The notes: generated from the sequence alone by a model not told the origin. Shown: positions 49,590-58,427, counted from the stretch's first letter. The stretch: DNA of 64,000 nt from Bin87 sp963666865 (GCA_963666865.1 OY763072.1:2976001-3040000), one strand, 5' to 3'. Numbers and translations are program-made.

Positions 49590-50465
49590 TCAGCCGCGCC
49601 CGAACCACTCGGGATGGACGGCCTGGAGGCCGAGCTGGGGCCAGGCGGCGGGCGCGCCGCATTTTTCGAGGCGTTCTGCCAAGGGGAGGGATTCGTCCCA
49701 GTAGTAGGCGATGATGCGGCGGCCGTTCCATTCGCCGGCGGCGTCGGAGGCGATCCAGACGACCGGCGCCTGCATTACTTCGGGTTGGATGAGGGCGTCG
49801 GCGGTGGCGCCTTCGGGTAGGATGACCATGTTGGTGGCGGTGGCGCCGCCGGGGGTGAGGACGTTGGCGGTTACGCCGGTGCCCTCGAGGTCCTGGGCCA
49901 TGATGGCTACCAATGCTTCGTGGCCGGCCTTGGAGGGGCCGTAGGGCGCGCCGCCCTTGCGCCACATGGTATCCATGCTGGTGGTGACGCCGATGATGCG
50001 CCCGAAACCCTGCTCGATCATGTGACCGGCAACGGCGTTGGCCATGAGGAAGGGGCCGCTCAGGTTGACAGCGATGACGCGCAACCAGGCATCGGGGACG
50101 ATGCCCCAGAAATCGTTGCGGCTGCCGGACGCGCTGCCCCCGAAGCCGGCGGTGCGGGGATTGATGCCGGCGTTGTTGACGAGGATGTGCAGACCGCCCA
50201 TTTCGTTGATGGTGCGGCCCACCGCGGTTTGGACTGATGCCGGGTCGGTTACGTCGGCGATGATGGGCAGGACGCGTTCGTCGCCGCCGATCTCGCGCAT
50301 GTCGTTGGCGGTCTGGTCGAGCCATTCTTCGTTGATGTCCAGCATGGCGACGCGGGCGCCGGCGCGGACGAGGGCAGTGGTAATGGATCGTCCCATACCG
50401 ATGGGGCTGGCGGCGCCGGTGACGATGGCGACGCGGCCCTGCAAGGTGTCGGAGCGGGTAGTCAT
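49590..50465 (-). CDS. Short-chain dehydrogenase/reductase
   Basis: 291 residues from the ATG at 50465 (AGGAGA upstream). Classical SDR features: TGAASPIGMG cofactor loop at residues 16-25, the D in AMLDIN that favours NAD, the NNAG motif (LHILVNNAGINP), the catalytic Ser in GVTTSMDT and Y-x3-K in APYGPSKAG. A longer frame is open upstream of the start but does not match the family. The substrate is unknown; 3-hydroxyacyl, sugar and secondary alcohol substrates are all possible. Confidence 0.9.
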   Translation of the reverse strand: MTTRSDTLQGRVAIVTGAASPIGMGRSITTALVRAGARVAMLDINEEWLDQTANDMREIGGDERVLPIIADVTDPASVQTAVGRTINEMGGLHILVNNAGINPRTAGFGGSASGSRNDFWGIVPDAWLRVIAVNLSGPFLMANAVAGHMIEQGFGRIIGVTTSMDTMWRKGGAPYGPSKAGHEALVAIMAQDLEGTGVTANVLTPGGATATNMVILPEGATADALIQPEVMQAPVVWIASDAAGEWNGRRIIAYYWDESLPLAERLEKCGAPAAWPQLGLQAVHPEWFGRG

Positions 50466-50633
50466 GGTGTTCTCCTCGTGGGTTGGTCGAGTATTGGCGG
50501 GCAAGATGATAACCCCTAGGGCGGGGGTTGTTAAGGGCGAGCCGCTGGCGTCCTTGACCCCGCGAATCGGCGGTGCTACATTGGCCGCCGTGTTTCGTAT
50601 CAAATATTACGATTTTCGTCGCAGGGTTTTTTG

Positions 50634-51608
50634 ATGAGTGAACTGGCTCAACGTGTCCTGGATGGTGAACTGCGCGCGCTTTCGCGGGTATTGACGCTGC
50701 TGGAGCGGAATGATCCGGCGGCAGCCGAGGCCATGGATCTGCTGGATCCCCAAACGGGGAATGGTTACGCCGTGGGTATCACCGGGCCGCCGGGAGTGGG
50801 CAAAAGCACATTGGTGGACCGGCTGGCCGAGCACCTGCGCGGGTTGGGCCTGACCGTTGGGATATTGGCGGTTGATCCGACGAGTCCTTTTACCGGCGGA
50901 GCGCTGTTGGGTGATCGGATCAGGATGCAGCGGCATTACCTGGATGGCGGCGTGTTCATCCGCAGCGTGGCAACGCGGGGCCAGGCCGGAGGATTGCCGC
51001 GAATAGTCAAGAGCATGGTGCGGGCGTTGGATGCGGCGGGGAAGGACGTTACGCTGGTGGAGACCGTGGGGGTCGGGCAGACCGAGCTGGGCATAATGGG
51101 AGTGGCCGATTCGGTGGTGGTGGCGATGACGCCGGAGTCGGGGGATTCAATACAGACGCTGAAGGCCGGGGTGATGGAGATTGCCGACCTTTATGTAATC
51201 AACAAAGCCGACCGGGACGGAGCCAATCAACTGGCGGCGGCGGTCACGGCGATGTTGCAGATGGCAGATCTGGGCGCAGGCTGGAACCCACCGGTTTTGC
51301 TGACGCAGGCGTATGCCAACGTGGGCATTGCGGAGCTTTGGGACGGCATTCGGTCGCATCGCGGCTTTTTGGACGACACGGGCGGATTGGAGCAGCGTCG
51401 CAGTGAGAGGCGGCGGTCAGAGTTTATGGAGACGGTGCAGGAAGAGATTTATCGAAGGATCACTAGACGATTGGCGAGGGACGCCGAATTGAGTGGCCTT
51501 TTGGGTCGGATCTCGGATAGAGCGGCAGAACCGTATGGGGCAGCGATGGGGTTGTTGGCGTCGGATAGCGGATTGGAGCGACTGCTGGGTGGCAAGGCGG
51601 CTCTTTGA
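50634..51608 (+). CDS. meaB: MeaB-type G3E GTPase (methylmalonyl-CoA mutase chaperone)
   Basis: 324 residues from the ATG at 50634. The P-loop is GPPGVGKSTLVDRL; switch regions are ILAVDPTSPFTGGALLGDRIRMQRH and ETVGVGQTELGIMG; the base-recognition motif is NKADRDGA. A C-terminal arm (about 255-324) is present, as in MeaB. MeaB loads and protects adenosylcobalamin in methylmalonyl-CoA mutase; the mutase genes are not in this window, so the link to propionyl-CoA metabolism is inferred from the family and fits the CoA-transferase and MmgE-type genes nearby. Confidence 0.93.
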   Translation: MSELAQRVLDGELRALSRVLTLLERNDPAAAEAMDLLDPQTGNGYAVGITGPPGVGKSTLVDRLAEHLRGLGLTVGILAVDPTSPFTGGALLGDRIRMQRHYLDGGVFIRSVATRGQAGGLPRIVKSMVRALDAAGKDVTLVETVGVGQTELGIMGVADSVVVAMTPESGDSIQTLKAGVMEIADLYVINKADRDGANQLAAAVTAMLQMADLGAGWNPPVLLTQAYANVGIAELWDGIRSHRGFLDDTGGLEQRRSERRRSEFMETVQEEIYRRITRRLARDAELSGLLGRISDRAAEPYGAAMGLLASDSGLERLLGGKAAL

Positions 51609-51634
51609 GCGGGTGTGCCGGCGGCTGATATACT
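51605..51634 (+). promoter_or_regulatory. Promoter candidate before a small membrane ORF
   Basis: TTGAGC (51605-51610), 18-bp spacer, TATACT (51629-51634), pointing into the 51716 frame. Confidence 0.4.
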
Positions 51635-51715
51635 ACGGACAACAAGGATGGCCCGCGACGGGTTGGCGACGACGACTCGCTGCTCGCGTCAGTTGCCTGG
51701 GTTCCGCTCACGCGG

Positions 51716-52207
51716 ATGGCCCGCGCCGGTCTATGCTTCGTGTGGGCCGGGTTTTGGGCGGCCCGCGTGTTGCTAGCCGACGCGCTGGCCCTGCTCAATC
51801 CGCTGCAAGTGAAACCTGCCTTGCTGGAACTGCTGGGTGAAAACGCTGTTGATCAGGGGTTCAGCATCTGTATGGTGTGGCTAACCGCTGAAGTGGCGGT
51901 CATCGTGAGAGACGCTATAGGAAAGGGGATACAAATGCTGATTGCGAAAACTCCGATCAGTTGGACAGATCGGATACTCAGAGGCTTTCCTTTGGAACGG
52001 CTTAAGGCCGAGGTCGAGCGTCGTGAAAAATCCGAACCCAACAATGGCTCCAGCCCCCAAACAACGGCAAGCAGGGCTGACCTGGGCCGGTATGGAATTG
52101 TCAGCTTGCGCTTACGCGCAAAGCCGGCGGATTTCCTCGCTTACCTCGTCGGGAAGCCGAAAATGGGTCGGCGGCCGGCCCAAGTACCTTTGCGCGGCGG
52201 GGGATAG
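51716..52207 (+). CDS. Possible membrane protein
   Basis: An open frame of 163 codons with two hydrophobic stretches (FVWAGFWAARVLLADALALL and GFSICMVWLTAEVAVIV) and a charged segment (RILRGFPLERLKAEVERREK). A promoter candidate lies upstream. The last ~30 codons overlap the EVE-like gene on the opposite strand and look like a read-through tail, so the true product may be shorter. No family is recognised; coding status is uncertain. Confidence 0.4.
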   Translation: MARAGLCFVWAGFWAARVLLADALALLNPLQVKPALLELLGENAVDQGFSICMVWLTAEVAVIVRDAIGKGIQMLIAKTPISWTDRILRGFPLERLKAEVERREKSEPNNGSSPQTTASRADLGRYGIVSLRLRAKPADFLAYLVGKPKMGRRPAQVPLRGGG

Positions 52208-52615
52208 TCGGTCCCGGGAGATCGTAGGCCCCCAATCGACTTTGCGCACGTAGCGGGGCACTTCGCACTCGTCCATGGTAGCGGGATCAACCCAAATACC
52301 GGTTCCATAATCGGCATCGGACTTCACGACGCCCACGTGGTACAGACGCTGTTGAGGATCATAGGTTACGACCGTATCGCCTTCCTGAACTTCGCGGCAG
52401 AACTCCCAGATACACCTGGTGGCGTTTCCAACCCCTTTGTATCCAGGATTGGCTCGCTCCACGCGGGCACTCAGTTCTTCTTTGGTAGTTTCCGGGTGGA
52501 TGACCCCGGTTTCGCCCCAGCCAAGATACGCAATGCCTTCATTGAGAAAATGATGCAGTACCGTGCCTTCCCACTCGGCACGCACCATCCACATTGTCGC
52601 ATTGGGAAGTTCCAT
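52112..52615 (-). CDS. Stand-alone EVE/PUA-like domain protein (restriction-system N-terminal type)
   Basis: 167 residues. The sequence MWMVRAEWEGTVLHHFLNEGIAYLGWGETG ... EFCREVQEGDTVVTYDPQQRLYHVGVVKSD matches the N-terminal domain of Mrr-type restriction system proteins, an EVE/PUA-like fold that reads modified bases, but the nuclease domain is absent. It ends with a short helix (PTHFRLPDEVSEEIRRLC). It could be a modified-DNA reader or a remnant of a larger restriction gene. It overlaps the tail of an opposite-strand membrane ORF. Confidence 0.7.
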   Translation of the reverse strand: MELPNATMWMVRAEWEGTVLHHFLNEGIAYLGWGETGVIHPETTKEELSARVERANPGYKGVGNATRCIWEFCREVQEGDTVVTYDPQQRLYHVGVVKSDADYGTGIWVDPATMDECEVPRYVRKVDWGPTISRDRLSPAAQRYLGRPPTHFRLPDEVSEEIRRLCA

Positions 52616-52647
52616 GGTCTTCGGCCTCCCTGCTCGGTGAATGGGGC

Positions 52648-52670
52648 AATCACAAGGGTTGCCCCTACCG
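52648..52670. repeat. Palindrome (GGGGCAA/TTGCCCC)
   Basis: GGGGCAATC-acaagg-GTTGCCCCTAC, same family as the elements at 3044 and 6599. Confidence 0.7.
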
Positions 52671-52680
52671 ATTCACGAAG

Positions 52681-53598
52681 CTAGTTTCGGCTGTCGCCGT
52701 CAGTATTCGCGCTGGCTCCGTTGCCGGCGCTGGGACGGTTGTTCCCGCCGTCGGGCTGGTTCATGCTGCCCATGCCGAGGAAGGGCGAGAGCATGGAGGT
52801 GAACTCCATGGGGAAGATGAACTTGGTGGAGGGGCTGGAGCCCAGGGACTTTAGGGTGTCGAAATACTGGAGGCTCATGGTGCGGGCGTCCACGGTGCTG
52901 GCGACGCTGAAGATGCGCTCCAGGGCGGTGCTGAAGCCCTCAGCCCGCAGGACCTGGGCCTGCTGGTCGCCCTCGGCCTGCAGGATTTCCGACTCGCGCT
53001 GGCCCTGGGCGCGCAGGATGGCGGACTGCCGTTCGCCCTCGGCCAGGTTGATGGCGGCCTGGCGCTGGCCTTCCGACTCGGTGATTTCGGCGGTGCGGAT
53101 GGCGTCGGCGGACTTCTGTCGCTCCATGGCGGCCTTGACGCCGGGGGGCGGGTCAACCTCGTTGATTTCGACCTGGGACACCTTGACGCCCCAGCGAACG
53201 GTTACTTCGTCCATGCGGAGCTGAACCTCATCGCGGATGCGCTCGCGCTCGGAAAGGGTGGTGGCCAGGTCGATGGCGCCGATGACGGAGCGCAGGGTAG
53301 CGAAGGCGAGGTTGATGACGGCAGCCTCGAAGTTCTGGACTTCCAGGACGGCGCGATCAACCTGCTCCTCCATCACCCGGTAGTAGATGACGAAGTCCAT
53401 GTCCACCACCACGTTGTCGGAGGTGATGTACTTCTGCGTGGGAACGCGGGTGACCCGTTCACGGAGGTCAACCTTGGTGCCGTGATATAGGATTGGAATA
53501 AGGATGCGCAGGCCGGGACCGCGCGTCCCGACATAGGAGCCGAAACGCTGAACTACCATGCGCTGGTATTGTTGGACTACTACAATCCCTGCGGCCAT
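52681..53598 (-). CDS. SPFH/Band 7 protein (slipin-like)
   Basis: 305 residues. The SPFH domain is clear (VVQQYQRMVVQRFGSYVGTRGPGLRILIPILYHGTKVDLRERVTRVPTQKYITSDNVVVDMDFVIYYRV ... LATTLSERERIRDEV), followed by a long coiled coil (ITESEGQRQAAINLAEGERQSAILRAQGQ...). The usual N-terminal transmembrane helix is almost missing: only AAGIVVV precedes the domain. It lies 57 bases after the NfeD gene, the standard NfeD-slipin pair, which forms membrane-associated protease/scaffold complexes. AAGGAGG precedes the ATG. Confidence 0.88.
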   Translation of the reverse strand: MAAGIVVVQQYQRMVVQRFGSYVGTRGPGLRILIPILYHGTKVDLRERVTRVPTQKYITSDNVVVDMDFVIYYRVMEEQVDRAVLEVQNFEAAVINLAFATLRSVIGAIDLATTLSERERIRDEVQLRMDEVTVRWGVKVSQVEINEVDPPPGVKAAMERQKSADAIRTAEITESEGQRQAAINLAEGERQSAILRAQGQRESEILQAEGDQQAQVLRAEGFSTALERIFSVASTVDARTMSLQYFDTLKSLGSSPSTKFIFPMEFTSMLSPFLGMGSMNQPDGGNNRPSAGNGASANTDGDSRN

Positions 53599-53654
53599 GT
53601 TGAAGCCTCCTTGTCGGCGTCGGTGATGGCGGTGTAGTCGGTGTCATTTTAGCA

Positions 53655-55103
53655 TCATTCCTGCCCTTCAACGGCTGCCGGGCCTGACAGTGACTCCACG
53701 GTGATAAGCAGGCCATCGACAGCTACCACCCGAACCCGGCGACCGGCGGGTATCTCCAACCCATCGTTGCTGACTCCGGACCACGTTTCATCCGCCAGAG
53801 CCACGACGCCCCTGGGTTGCAGCGCCGACGTAACGGTGCCGATTTGGCCGACCAGATGTCCGGGCGAACTGTGACCGTCGCTGCCGGTTCCCCCGGGAGC
53901 CGCGCCGGCTCGACGCCGGCCCACTCGGGAGAGGATCACTTCATAGGCCAGATAACCGGCTGCGAGCAACACGCCGCCACCGACGCCGACCAGTACCCAG
54001 CGACTCACGGATACCTGGGGGAAGCTGGGAGGCGAGATTTTTCCGCCTCCAAAGTCGCCGAACAGCAGGAGGCCGCCGAGGACCAGGCTGACGGCGGCGC
54101 CGATACCCAGGGCGCCGAAGCCGGATACGAAGATTTCCAGGGCCGCAAGCACAATGGCGAGGATGATGAACGCCACGCCCGCCCAGTTGAACGGCAGGTT
54201 GCCCAACGCCAGGAAACCCAGGCCCAGACAGATGATGCCGGCGACGCCCGGCCCGATGGCGCCCGGGATCAGCATCTCGAACACCAGCCCCAGGCTGCCC
54301 AGGGTGAGCAGCAGGAAAGCGATGTTGGGGTTGGAGATGAAGTCAACGAAACGCTCGCGCCACTGCATTTTTATTTCGCCGATTTCAGCGTCGGCGACTT
54401 GCAGGGTCTGCTCGCCGGCGACGGTGACCACGGCGCGACCATCGACAGCCGCCAGTAAATCGCCCAGATCGTCGGCCAGAACGTCGATTATGTTGAGTTC
54501 CAGAGCTTCGTTGGCGCTGTAGGAGGCGGCGGAGCGGACGGTTTGCTCCAGGGCGTCGGCGTTGCGCCCGCGCTCCTCGGCTACGGACCGGATGAGAGCA
54601 GCGGCGTCGTTAGTGACCTTGTCGGCCAGGGTTTCGTTGATTTCTTCACCGCTGCTGGAGACCGGAGTGGCGGCGCCGATGTTGGAGCCTGGGGTCATGG
54701 CCGCGATGTGGGCAGCGGCGGTGATGAAAGTGCCGGCGGAACCGGCCTGGGCGCCGCGCGGGGAAACAAAAACGGCCACGGGGACCGGAGATTCCAACAG
54801 CATTTCTACGATCTCGCGGGTGCTGCTGTAGAGGCCGCCCGGCGTATCCAGCTCGATGACCAGAAGCTGTGCGCCGGATTCATGGGCGCGGTTGATCGAC
54901 CGGTTGACCACGCGGGCTTTGACCGGGCTGATGGTATCCTCGATGCGGACGCGCAAGACGTCCGGCGACTGGGCGCTGGCGGAATGGTGGCTCACGCCAA
55001 GGCCCAAGAGGCCCAAGCAGATGAAAAGGACCCAGACCATCTGAGTCGCGCGCCGCCTCACCAAGCGTTGTCGCGGTGAAACACTCCCCGGCATCGTATT
55101 CAT
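53655..55103 (-). CDS. NfeD-type membrane serine protease (ClpP-class)
   Basis: 482 residues. Signal peptide or TM at about 19-45; a ClpP-class protease domain with catalytic S122 in RGAQAGSAGTFITAAAHIAAM and K163 in ADKVTND; four to five TM helices at about 255-365 (NPNIAFLLLTLGSLGLVFEMLIPG and following); and a C-terminal soluble NfeD OB-fold domain (GQIGTVTSALQPRGVVALADETW). Long-form NfeD proteins cleave the C-termini of their slipin partners; the SPFH gene lies immediately downstream. Part of the standard two-gene operon. Confidence 0.9.
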   Translation of the reverse strand: MNTMPGSVSPRQRLVRRRATQMVWVLFICLGLLGLGVSHHSASAQSPDVLRVRIEDTISPVKARVVNRSINRAHESGAQLLVIELDTPGGLYSSTREIVEMLLESPVPVAVFVSPRGAQAGSAGTFITAAAHIAAMTPGSNIGAATPVSSSGEEINETLADKVTNDAAALIRSVAEERGRNADALEQTVRSAASYSANEALELNIIDVLADDLGDLLAAVDGRAVVTVAGEQTLQVADAEIGEIKMQWRERFVDFISNPNIAFLLLTLGSLGLVFEMLIPGAIGPGVAGIICLGLGFLALGNLPFNWAGVAFIILAIVLAALEIFVSGFGALGIGAAVSLVLGGLLLFGDFGGGKISPPSFPQVSVSRWVLVGVGGGVLLAAGYLAYEVILSRVGRRRAGAAPGGTGSDGHSSPGHLVGQIGTVTSALQPRGVVALADETWSGVSNDGLEIPAGRRVRVVAVDGLLITVESLSGPAAVEGQE

Positions 55104-55228
55104 TGGATGTCACCTGCTTTCTATAATCAGACCGTGCGCATGGTATGTCAATCGGGCGGTTTGACTAGGTGCGGCGAGTGCCAATACAATGCGGCCACTT
55201 GAAAAGAGCGACAGGAGCAACGACCTCT

Positions 55229-56092
55229 ATGGATTACCAGTACATTTTGTTCGAGAAAGAACGCGTCTCCCGGTTTGAGGGGAGCGGTGAGCGGCGGCGG
55301 GAGAAAGTGGGGCACGTTGCGTTTCTGACCATGAACCGTCCCGAAGTGCTGAATGCCATGAATCGCCAGCTCACCGAAGAGCTGCATGACGCGGTACGGC
55401 AAGCCAACGATGACTCGGAGATTGGCTGCATCGTGATCACGGGCGCGGATACGCATCCACGGGTGCCTGCTTTCTCGGCCGGCGGAGACATTCACGAGCA
55501 GCGAGAGGACCAGGCGGCTTTGAGCGCCGGCACGCTGACCCGGGAAGACATGGACGAGCGCGCTGCGCGCCGGCAGCGGGGCGGTTACGAACTGAGCGCT
55601 TCGGACAAACCCGTGATCGGTATGATCAACGGGTTGGCCTACGGCGGCGGCGCCGTGCTGTCGTCGTCGCTGGACATTCGGATTGGGTCGGACGCGGCGC
55701 GTTTCCGGTTCCTGGCCGCTGCCTACGGTCGTATCAACAGCACCTGGACGCTGACCAACCAGGTGGGATGGCCCCAGGCCAAGGAGTTGCTGTTCACGGC
55801 GCGGATCGTCGAGGCGGAAGAAGCCTATCGCATCGGGTTGCTGAACCACCTGGTGCCGACCTACCGGCTGCGGCAGAAGACGATGGAGGTCGCGACGGAG
55901 ATCGCCACCAACGACATTCCGTCGGTGATCGGCATCAAGCGGTTGCTGCTGCAGCACATGGGCGACGACCTGGAGCAACAATGGGCCAACGAGAAGTATT
56001 TCACCTCCGAGGTCTTGCGGGGAACCCTGGCTGAAGAGGCATTCCCGGACTTCCTGGCGCGGCGGGGCCGGCCGGTTAGAGGGGCGCAGTAG
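55229..56092 (+). CDS. Crotonase superfamily protein (enoyl-CoA hydratase-like)
   Basis: 287 residues from the ATG at 55229 (GGAGCAACG upstream). The CoA-binding oxyanion loops are present (FSAGGDIHEQ and GLAYGGGAVLSSSLD), as is the dimer helix at the end. Both catalytic glutamates of enoyl-CoA hydratase are replaced: GGGxEL reads GGGAVL and the FGxPE segment reads FLAAAYG. A classic hydratase reaction is therefore unlikely; isomerase, hydrolase or dehalogenase-type crotonase chemistry is more plausible. A strong terminator follows. Confidence 0.87.
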   Translation: MDYQYILFEKERVSRFEGSGERRREKVGHVAFLTMNRPEVLNAMNRQLTEELHDAVRQANDDSEIGCIVITGADTHPRVPAFSAGGDIHEQREDQAALSAGTLTREDMDERAARRQRGGYELSASDKPVIGMINGLAYGGGAVLSSSLDIRIGSDAARFRFLAAAYGRINSTWTLTNQVGWPQAKELLFTARIVEAEEAYRIGLLNHLVPTYRLRQKTMEVATEIATNDIPSVIGIKRLLLQHMGDDLEQQWANEKYFTSEVLRGTLAEEAFPDFLARRGRPVRGAQ

Positions 56093-56111
56093 GCGATAAG
56101 CGCAAATTTTG

Positions 56112-56145
56112 AGGCCCAACTCCGGCAATGGGGTTGGGCCTTTTT
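56112..56145 (+). terminator. Intrinsic terminator of the crotonase gene
   Basis: Stem AGGCCCAAC (56112-56120) pairs with GTTGGGCCT (56133-56141), loop of 12, followed by TTTTT. The best intrinsic terminator in the window. Confidence 0.85.
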
Positions 56146-56167
56146 CGTGGGGTGGTTGCAGGCGGCG

Positions 56168-56440
56168 CTAATCCGCCTGGCTGCGCCGGTATTCCGGGTG
56201 CTTGGCGAGTTGCTTGGTATCGCCCTGCCAGGCGGTTTTGCCCTCGGCATCGATAACAGTGTAGGCCACCGGCGAGCGCGTCGCAGCGCCCCCGCTGGGA
56301 ATGGCGTAGTGCAGGTAACGGGTGGTCAACGTGTTGGCGATGGGCTGAAACGGGGACATGACCCTGGCGACCAGCGGTTTGTCCAAGAGGCTCTCCAACA
56401 AACGGTTAACACGGTCAACGCTCTTACTTACGATGGGCAT
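56168..56440 (-). CDS. Small hypothetical protein (90 aa)
   Basis: Starts at the ATG at 56440 behind GGGAGGGAAGGGA; a TATAAT -10 candidate lies at 56482-56487 on the minus strand. Content: an N-terminal VSKSVDRVNRLLESLLDKPLVARVMSPFQPIANTL, then YAIPSGGAATRSPVAYTVIDAEGKTAWQGDTKQLAKHPEYRR. It may be a small regulator or hairpin-rich protein, but no family is recognised. It sits between the crotonase terminator and the his operon 3' end. Confidence 0.55.
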   Translation of the reverse strand: MPIVSKSVDRVNRLLESLLDKPLVARVMSPFQPIANTLTTRYLHYAIPSGGAATRSPVAYTVIDAEGKTAWQGDTKQLAKHPEYRRSQAD

Positions 56441-56532
56441 TTCCCTTCCCTCCCTGATTGGCTAGGACGCGCTGTATGCTCATTATACGCTATCAACCAA
56501 TCCAGGGAATCAGGCGAGAGTGATGGGGGCGG

Positions 56533-57153
56533 TCACGCTGAAGCGTCCAGTACGCCCTTGGTGCTGGGGACCTGGCCGGAGGCCCGGGGGTCGGGTTCGA
56601 CGGCATCGCGGAGAGCCCGGGCGAGAGCCTTGCACAGGGCTTCAGCCTTGTGGTGAGGGCTGACACCGGCTATGACCTTGGCGTGGAGATTGATCCGGGC
56701 TTCGATGGCGAAGGATTCCAGGAAGTGCGCGATGAGGTCGCCGGACAGGGTTTCGACCATGGTGTCGTTCAGCGTGGTTTCCACGGAGGCATAGGGGCGT
56801 CCACTCCAGTCCACGGCGACCATCACCAGGGTCTCGTCCAACGGGACGATGGCGTGGCCCATGCGGCGGATGCCCCGGGGTTCGCCCAGGGCTTGACCGA
56901 AAGCGCGGCCCAGCATGATGGCGGTATCTTCAACCAGGTGATGCCAACCGACATGGGTATCGCCGCGCGCTTTCAAATCGATGTCGAAAAGGCCGTGGCG
57001 TGAGATCTGGCTGACCATGTGATCCAGGAAGCCGTTGCCGGTATCGACGTCGTACCGGCCCTGGCCGTCCAGATTGACGCTGACGGTGATTTGGGTCTCG
57101 CCGGTGGCCCGTTCCAGGGCAGCGGCGCGGGCGGGAATATCAAGGGCGGTCAT
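56533..57153 (-). CDS. hisB: Imidazoleglycerol-phosphate dehydratase
   Basis: 206 residues, monofunctional HisB length. The catalytic signature GNGFLDHMVSQISRHGLFD and DTHVGWHHLVEDTAIMLGRAFGQALG carries the Mn-binding His and Glu residues; the second half repeats the pattern with ISPHHKAEALCKALARAL-like spacing (GVSPHHKAEALCKAL). It dehydrates imidazole-glycerol phosphate in histidine synthesis. Its ATG overlaps the hisC stop by one base (TGATG), so it is translationally coupled. Last gene of the operon in this window. Confidence 0.95.
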   Translation of the reverse strand: MTALDIPARAAALERATGETQITVSVNLDGQGRYDVDTGNGFLDHMVSQISRHGLFDIDLKARGDTHVGWHHLVEDTAIMLGRAFGQALGEPRGIRRMGHAIVPLDETLVMVAVDWSGRPYASVETTLNDTMVETLSGDLIAHFLESFAIEARINLHAKVIAGVSPHHKAEALCKALARALRDAVEPDPRASGQVPSTKGVLDASA

Positions 57154-58250
57154 CAGTCGTCCACCCCCAGGACGGCGCGGAAACCGGCTATAACCGCGTC
57201 AGTTTCTTCGGGTTTGCCCACGCTGGAGCGGATGTAATCCCGGAGCAGTTCGTTGTCGAAGTAGCGCAGGAACACGCCCCGGCGACACATGGCCTCGTAC
57301 ACCTCGTGACCCCGGCCTTCGGGCATTTTGCAAAGGATGAAGTTGGCCTGGGAGGGCCAGACGGTGATGCCGGGAATGTCGCACAGGAGACGGTACATGC
57401 GACCACGCTCCTGGACGATGGCATCGACTCGTTCCAGCAGGTTGGAGGTGTCCTCCAGGGAAGCGAGCAAGGCGACTTCGGCGGCCAGGTTGACGTTGTA
57501 GGGAGGTTTCACGCCCATCATGGTGGCGGCCAACTCGGAGTCCATCGCGCCGGCGCCGATGCGTAGTCCGGCCAGACCGGCCCACTTGCTGAAGGTCCTC
57601 AAGACGACCAGGTTGCGATATTCGGGGAGCAAGGGCATCAGGGTCTGGCCGCAGAAATCGTAATAGGCTTCGTCGGCGACTACCAACAGCCCGGTGTCCA
57701 GCAGGGCACGGGCCTGGGATTCGGTGACCAGGTTGCCCGTCGGATTGTTGGGACTGGGAAAGAAAATGGCCTTGGTGCGTGGGTTGATTGCGCCTTGAAT
57801 GGCCTCGATGTCGATGTCGAAGTTGTCGTCCCTCGGTACTGCGACGGCGTGGGCTCCGGCCACGTCTGCCGAAAAGGAGTACATACCGAAAGTGGGCACC
57901 GGTATGATGATTTCATCGCCGGGGGCCAGGAACATGCGCATGAGGAGGTCGATGATTTCATCGCTGCCGTTGCCGGCGACGATGTTGTCTTCGGGGACGC
58001 CGAGGTATTCGGAAAGGGCTTCCCGCAGGCGGCGCTGGGCCGGGTCGGGATAATGGTTATAGTCGCGAAAATTTCCCAGCGCTTCGGCAACCTGGGGCGA
58101 AGGGCCGTAGGGGTTCTCGTTGCCGTTGAGCCGGATCACCTGCTCCAGGGGGATGCCGGCCTCTTCGGCCAGCGTTTCGCTAGGGGAAACGCCCTGATAG
58201 GTCTTGAGGCGGCTGATGTGGGGGAGCAACAGGTCTTCTATGGTAGGCAT
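57153..58250 (-). CDS. hisC: Histidinol-phosphate aminotransferase
   Basis: 365 residues, fold-type I aminotransferase. N-terminal IRLNGNENPYGPSPQV, NGSDEIIDLLMRMFLAPGDEIIIPVPTFGMY, FPSPNNPTGNLV, VVADEAYYDFC, and the PLP-lysine segment RTFSKWAGLAGLRIGAG are all present. It transaminates imidazole-acetol phosphate. The upstream side of the gene carries a hisD 3' fragment and a foreign-looking segment, so the gene is separated by about 2 kb from hisD, its expected operon neighbour; it may have its own promoter or depend on read-through. Confidence 0.95.
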   Translation of the reverse strand: MPTIEDLLLPHISRLKTYQGVSPSETLAEEAGIPLEQVIRLNGNENPYGPSPQVAEALGNFRDYNHYPDPAQRRLREALSEYLGVPEDNIVAGNGSDEIIDLLMRMFLAPGDEIIIPVPTFGMYSFSADVAGAHAVAVPRDDNFDIDIEAIQGAINPRTKAIFFPSPNNPTGNLVTESQARALLDTGLLVVADEAYYDFCGQTLMPLLPEYRNLVVLRTFSKWAGLAGLRIGAGAMDSELAATMMGVKPPYNVNLAAEVALLASLEDTSNLLERVDAIVQERGRMYRLLCDIPGITVWPSQANFILCKMPEGRGHEVYEAMCRRGVFLRYFDNELLRDYIRSSVGKPEETDAVIAGFRAVLGVDD

Positions 58251-58271
58251 AGGAGCGTCGTCCTGATGTGT

Positions 58272-58371
58272 TTAGCGGGTGTGGGTTGGCGCAATGTGGT
58301 CGAGGCTGGCCTGGACCGCGCCGGCGTGTCCGGGGAAGCCCTCGGCTTCGGCGATGCGAACGGCGGCGGCG
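58272..58371 (-). pseudogene. Duplicated 3' end of hisD
   Basis: About 80 bases closely match the 3' end of the intact hisD at 60280-60360. The frame reads AAAVRIAEAEGFPGHAGAVQASLDHIA, then PTHTR and TAA, whereas intact hisD ends LDHIAAVQGC and TAG. It lies directly upstream of hisC, where the hisD end is expected, and so probably marks the original gene end; the intact gene has acquired a new last few codons. Confidence 0.85.
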
Positions 58372-58427
58372 TCATGGTGCGCCCACTTTATAAGGATTGG
58401 GGCCAGGGCGCAACCACCCATAAGCTC

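Noticed and set aside
51648..51776. Short frame beginning ATGGCCCGCGACGGG before the membrane ORF
   Set aside because: Ends after 42 codons, Arg/Pro-rich translation, in a different frame from the longer hydrophobic ORF.
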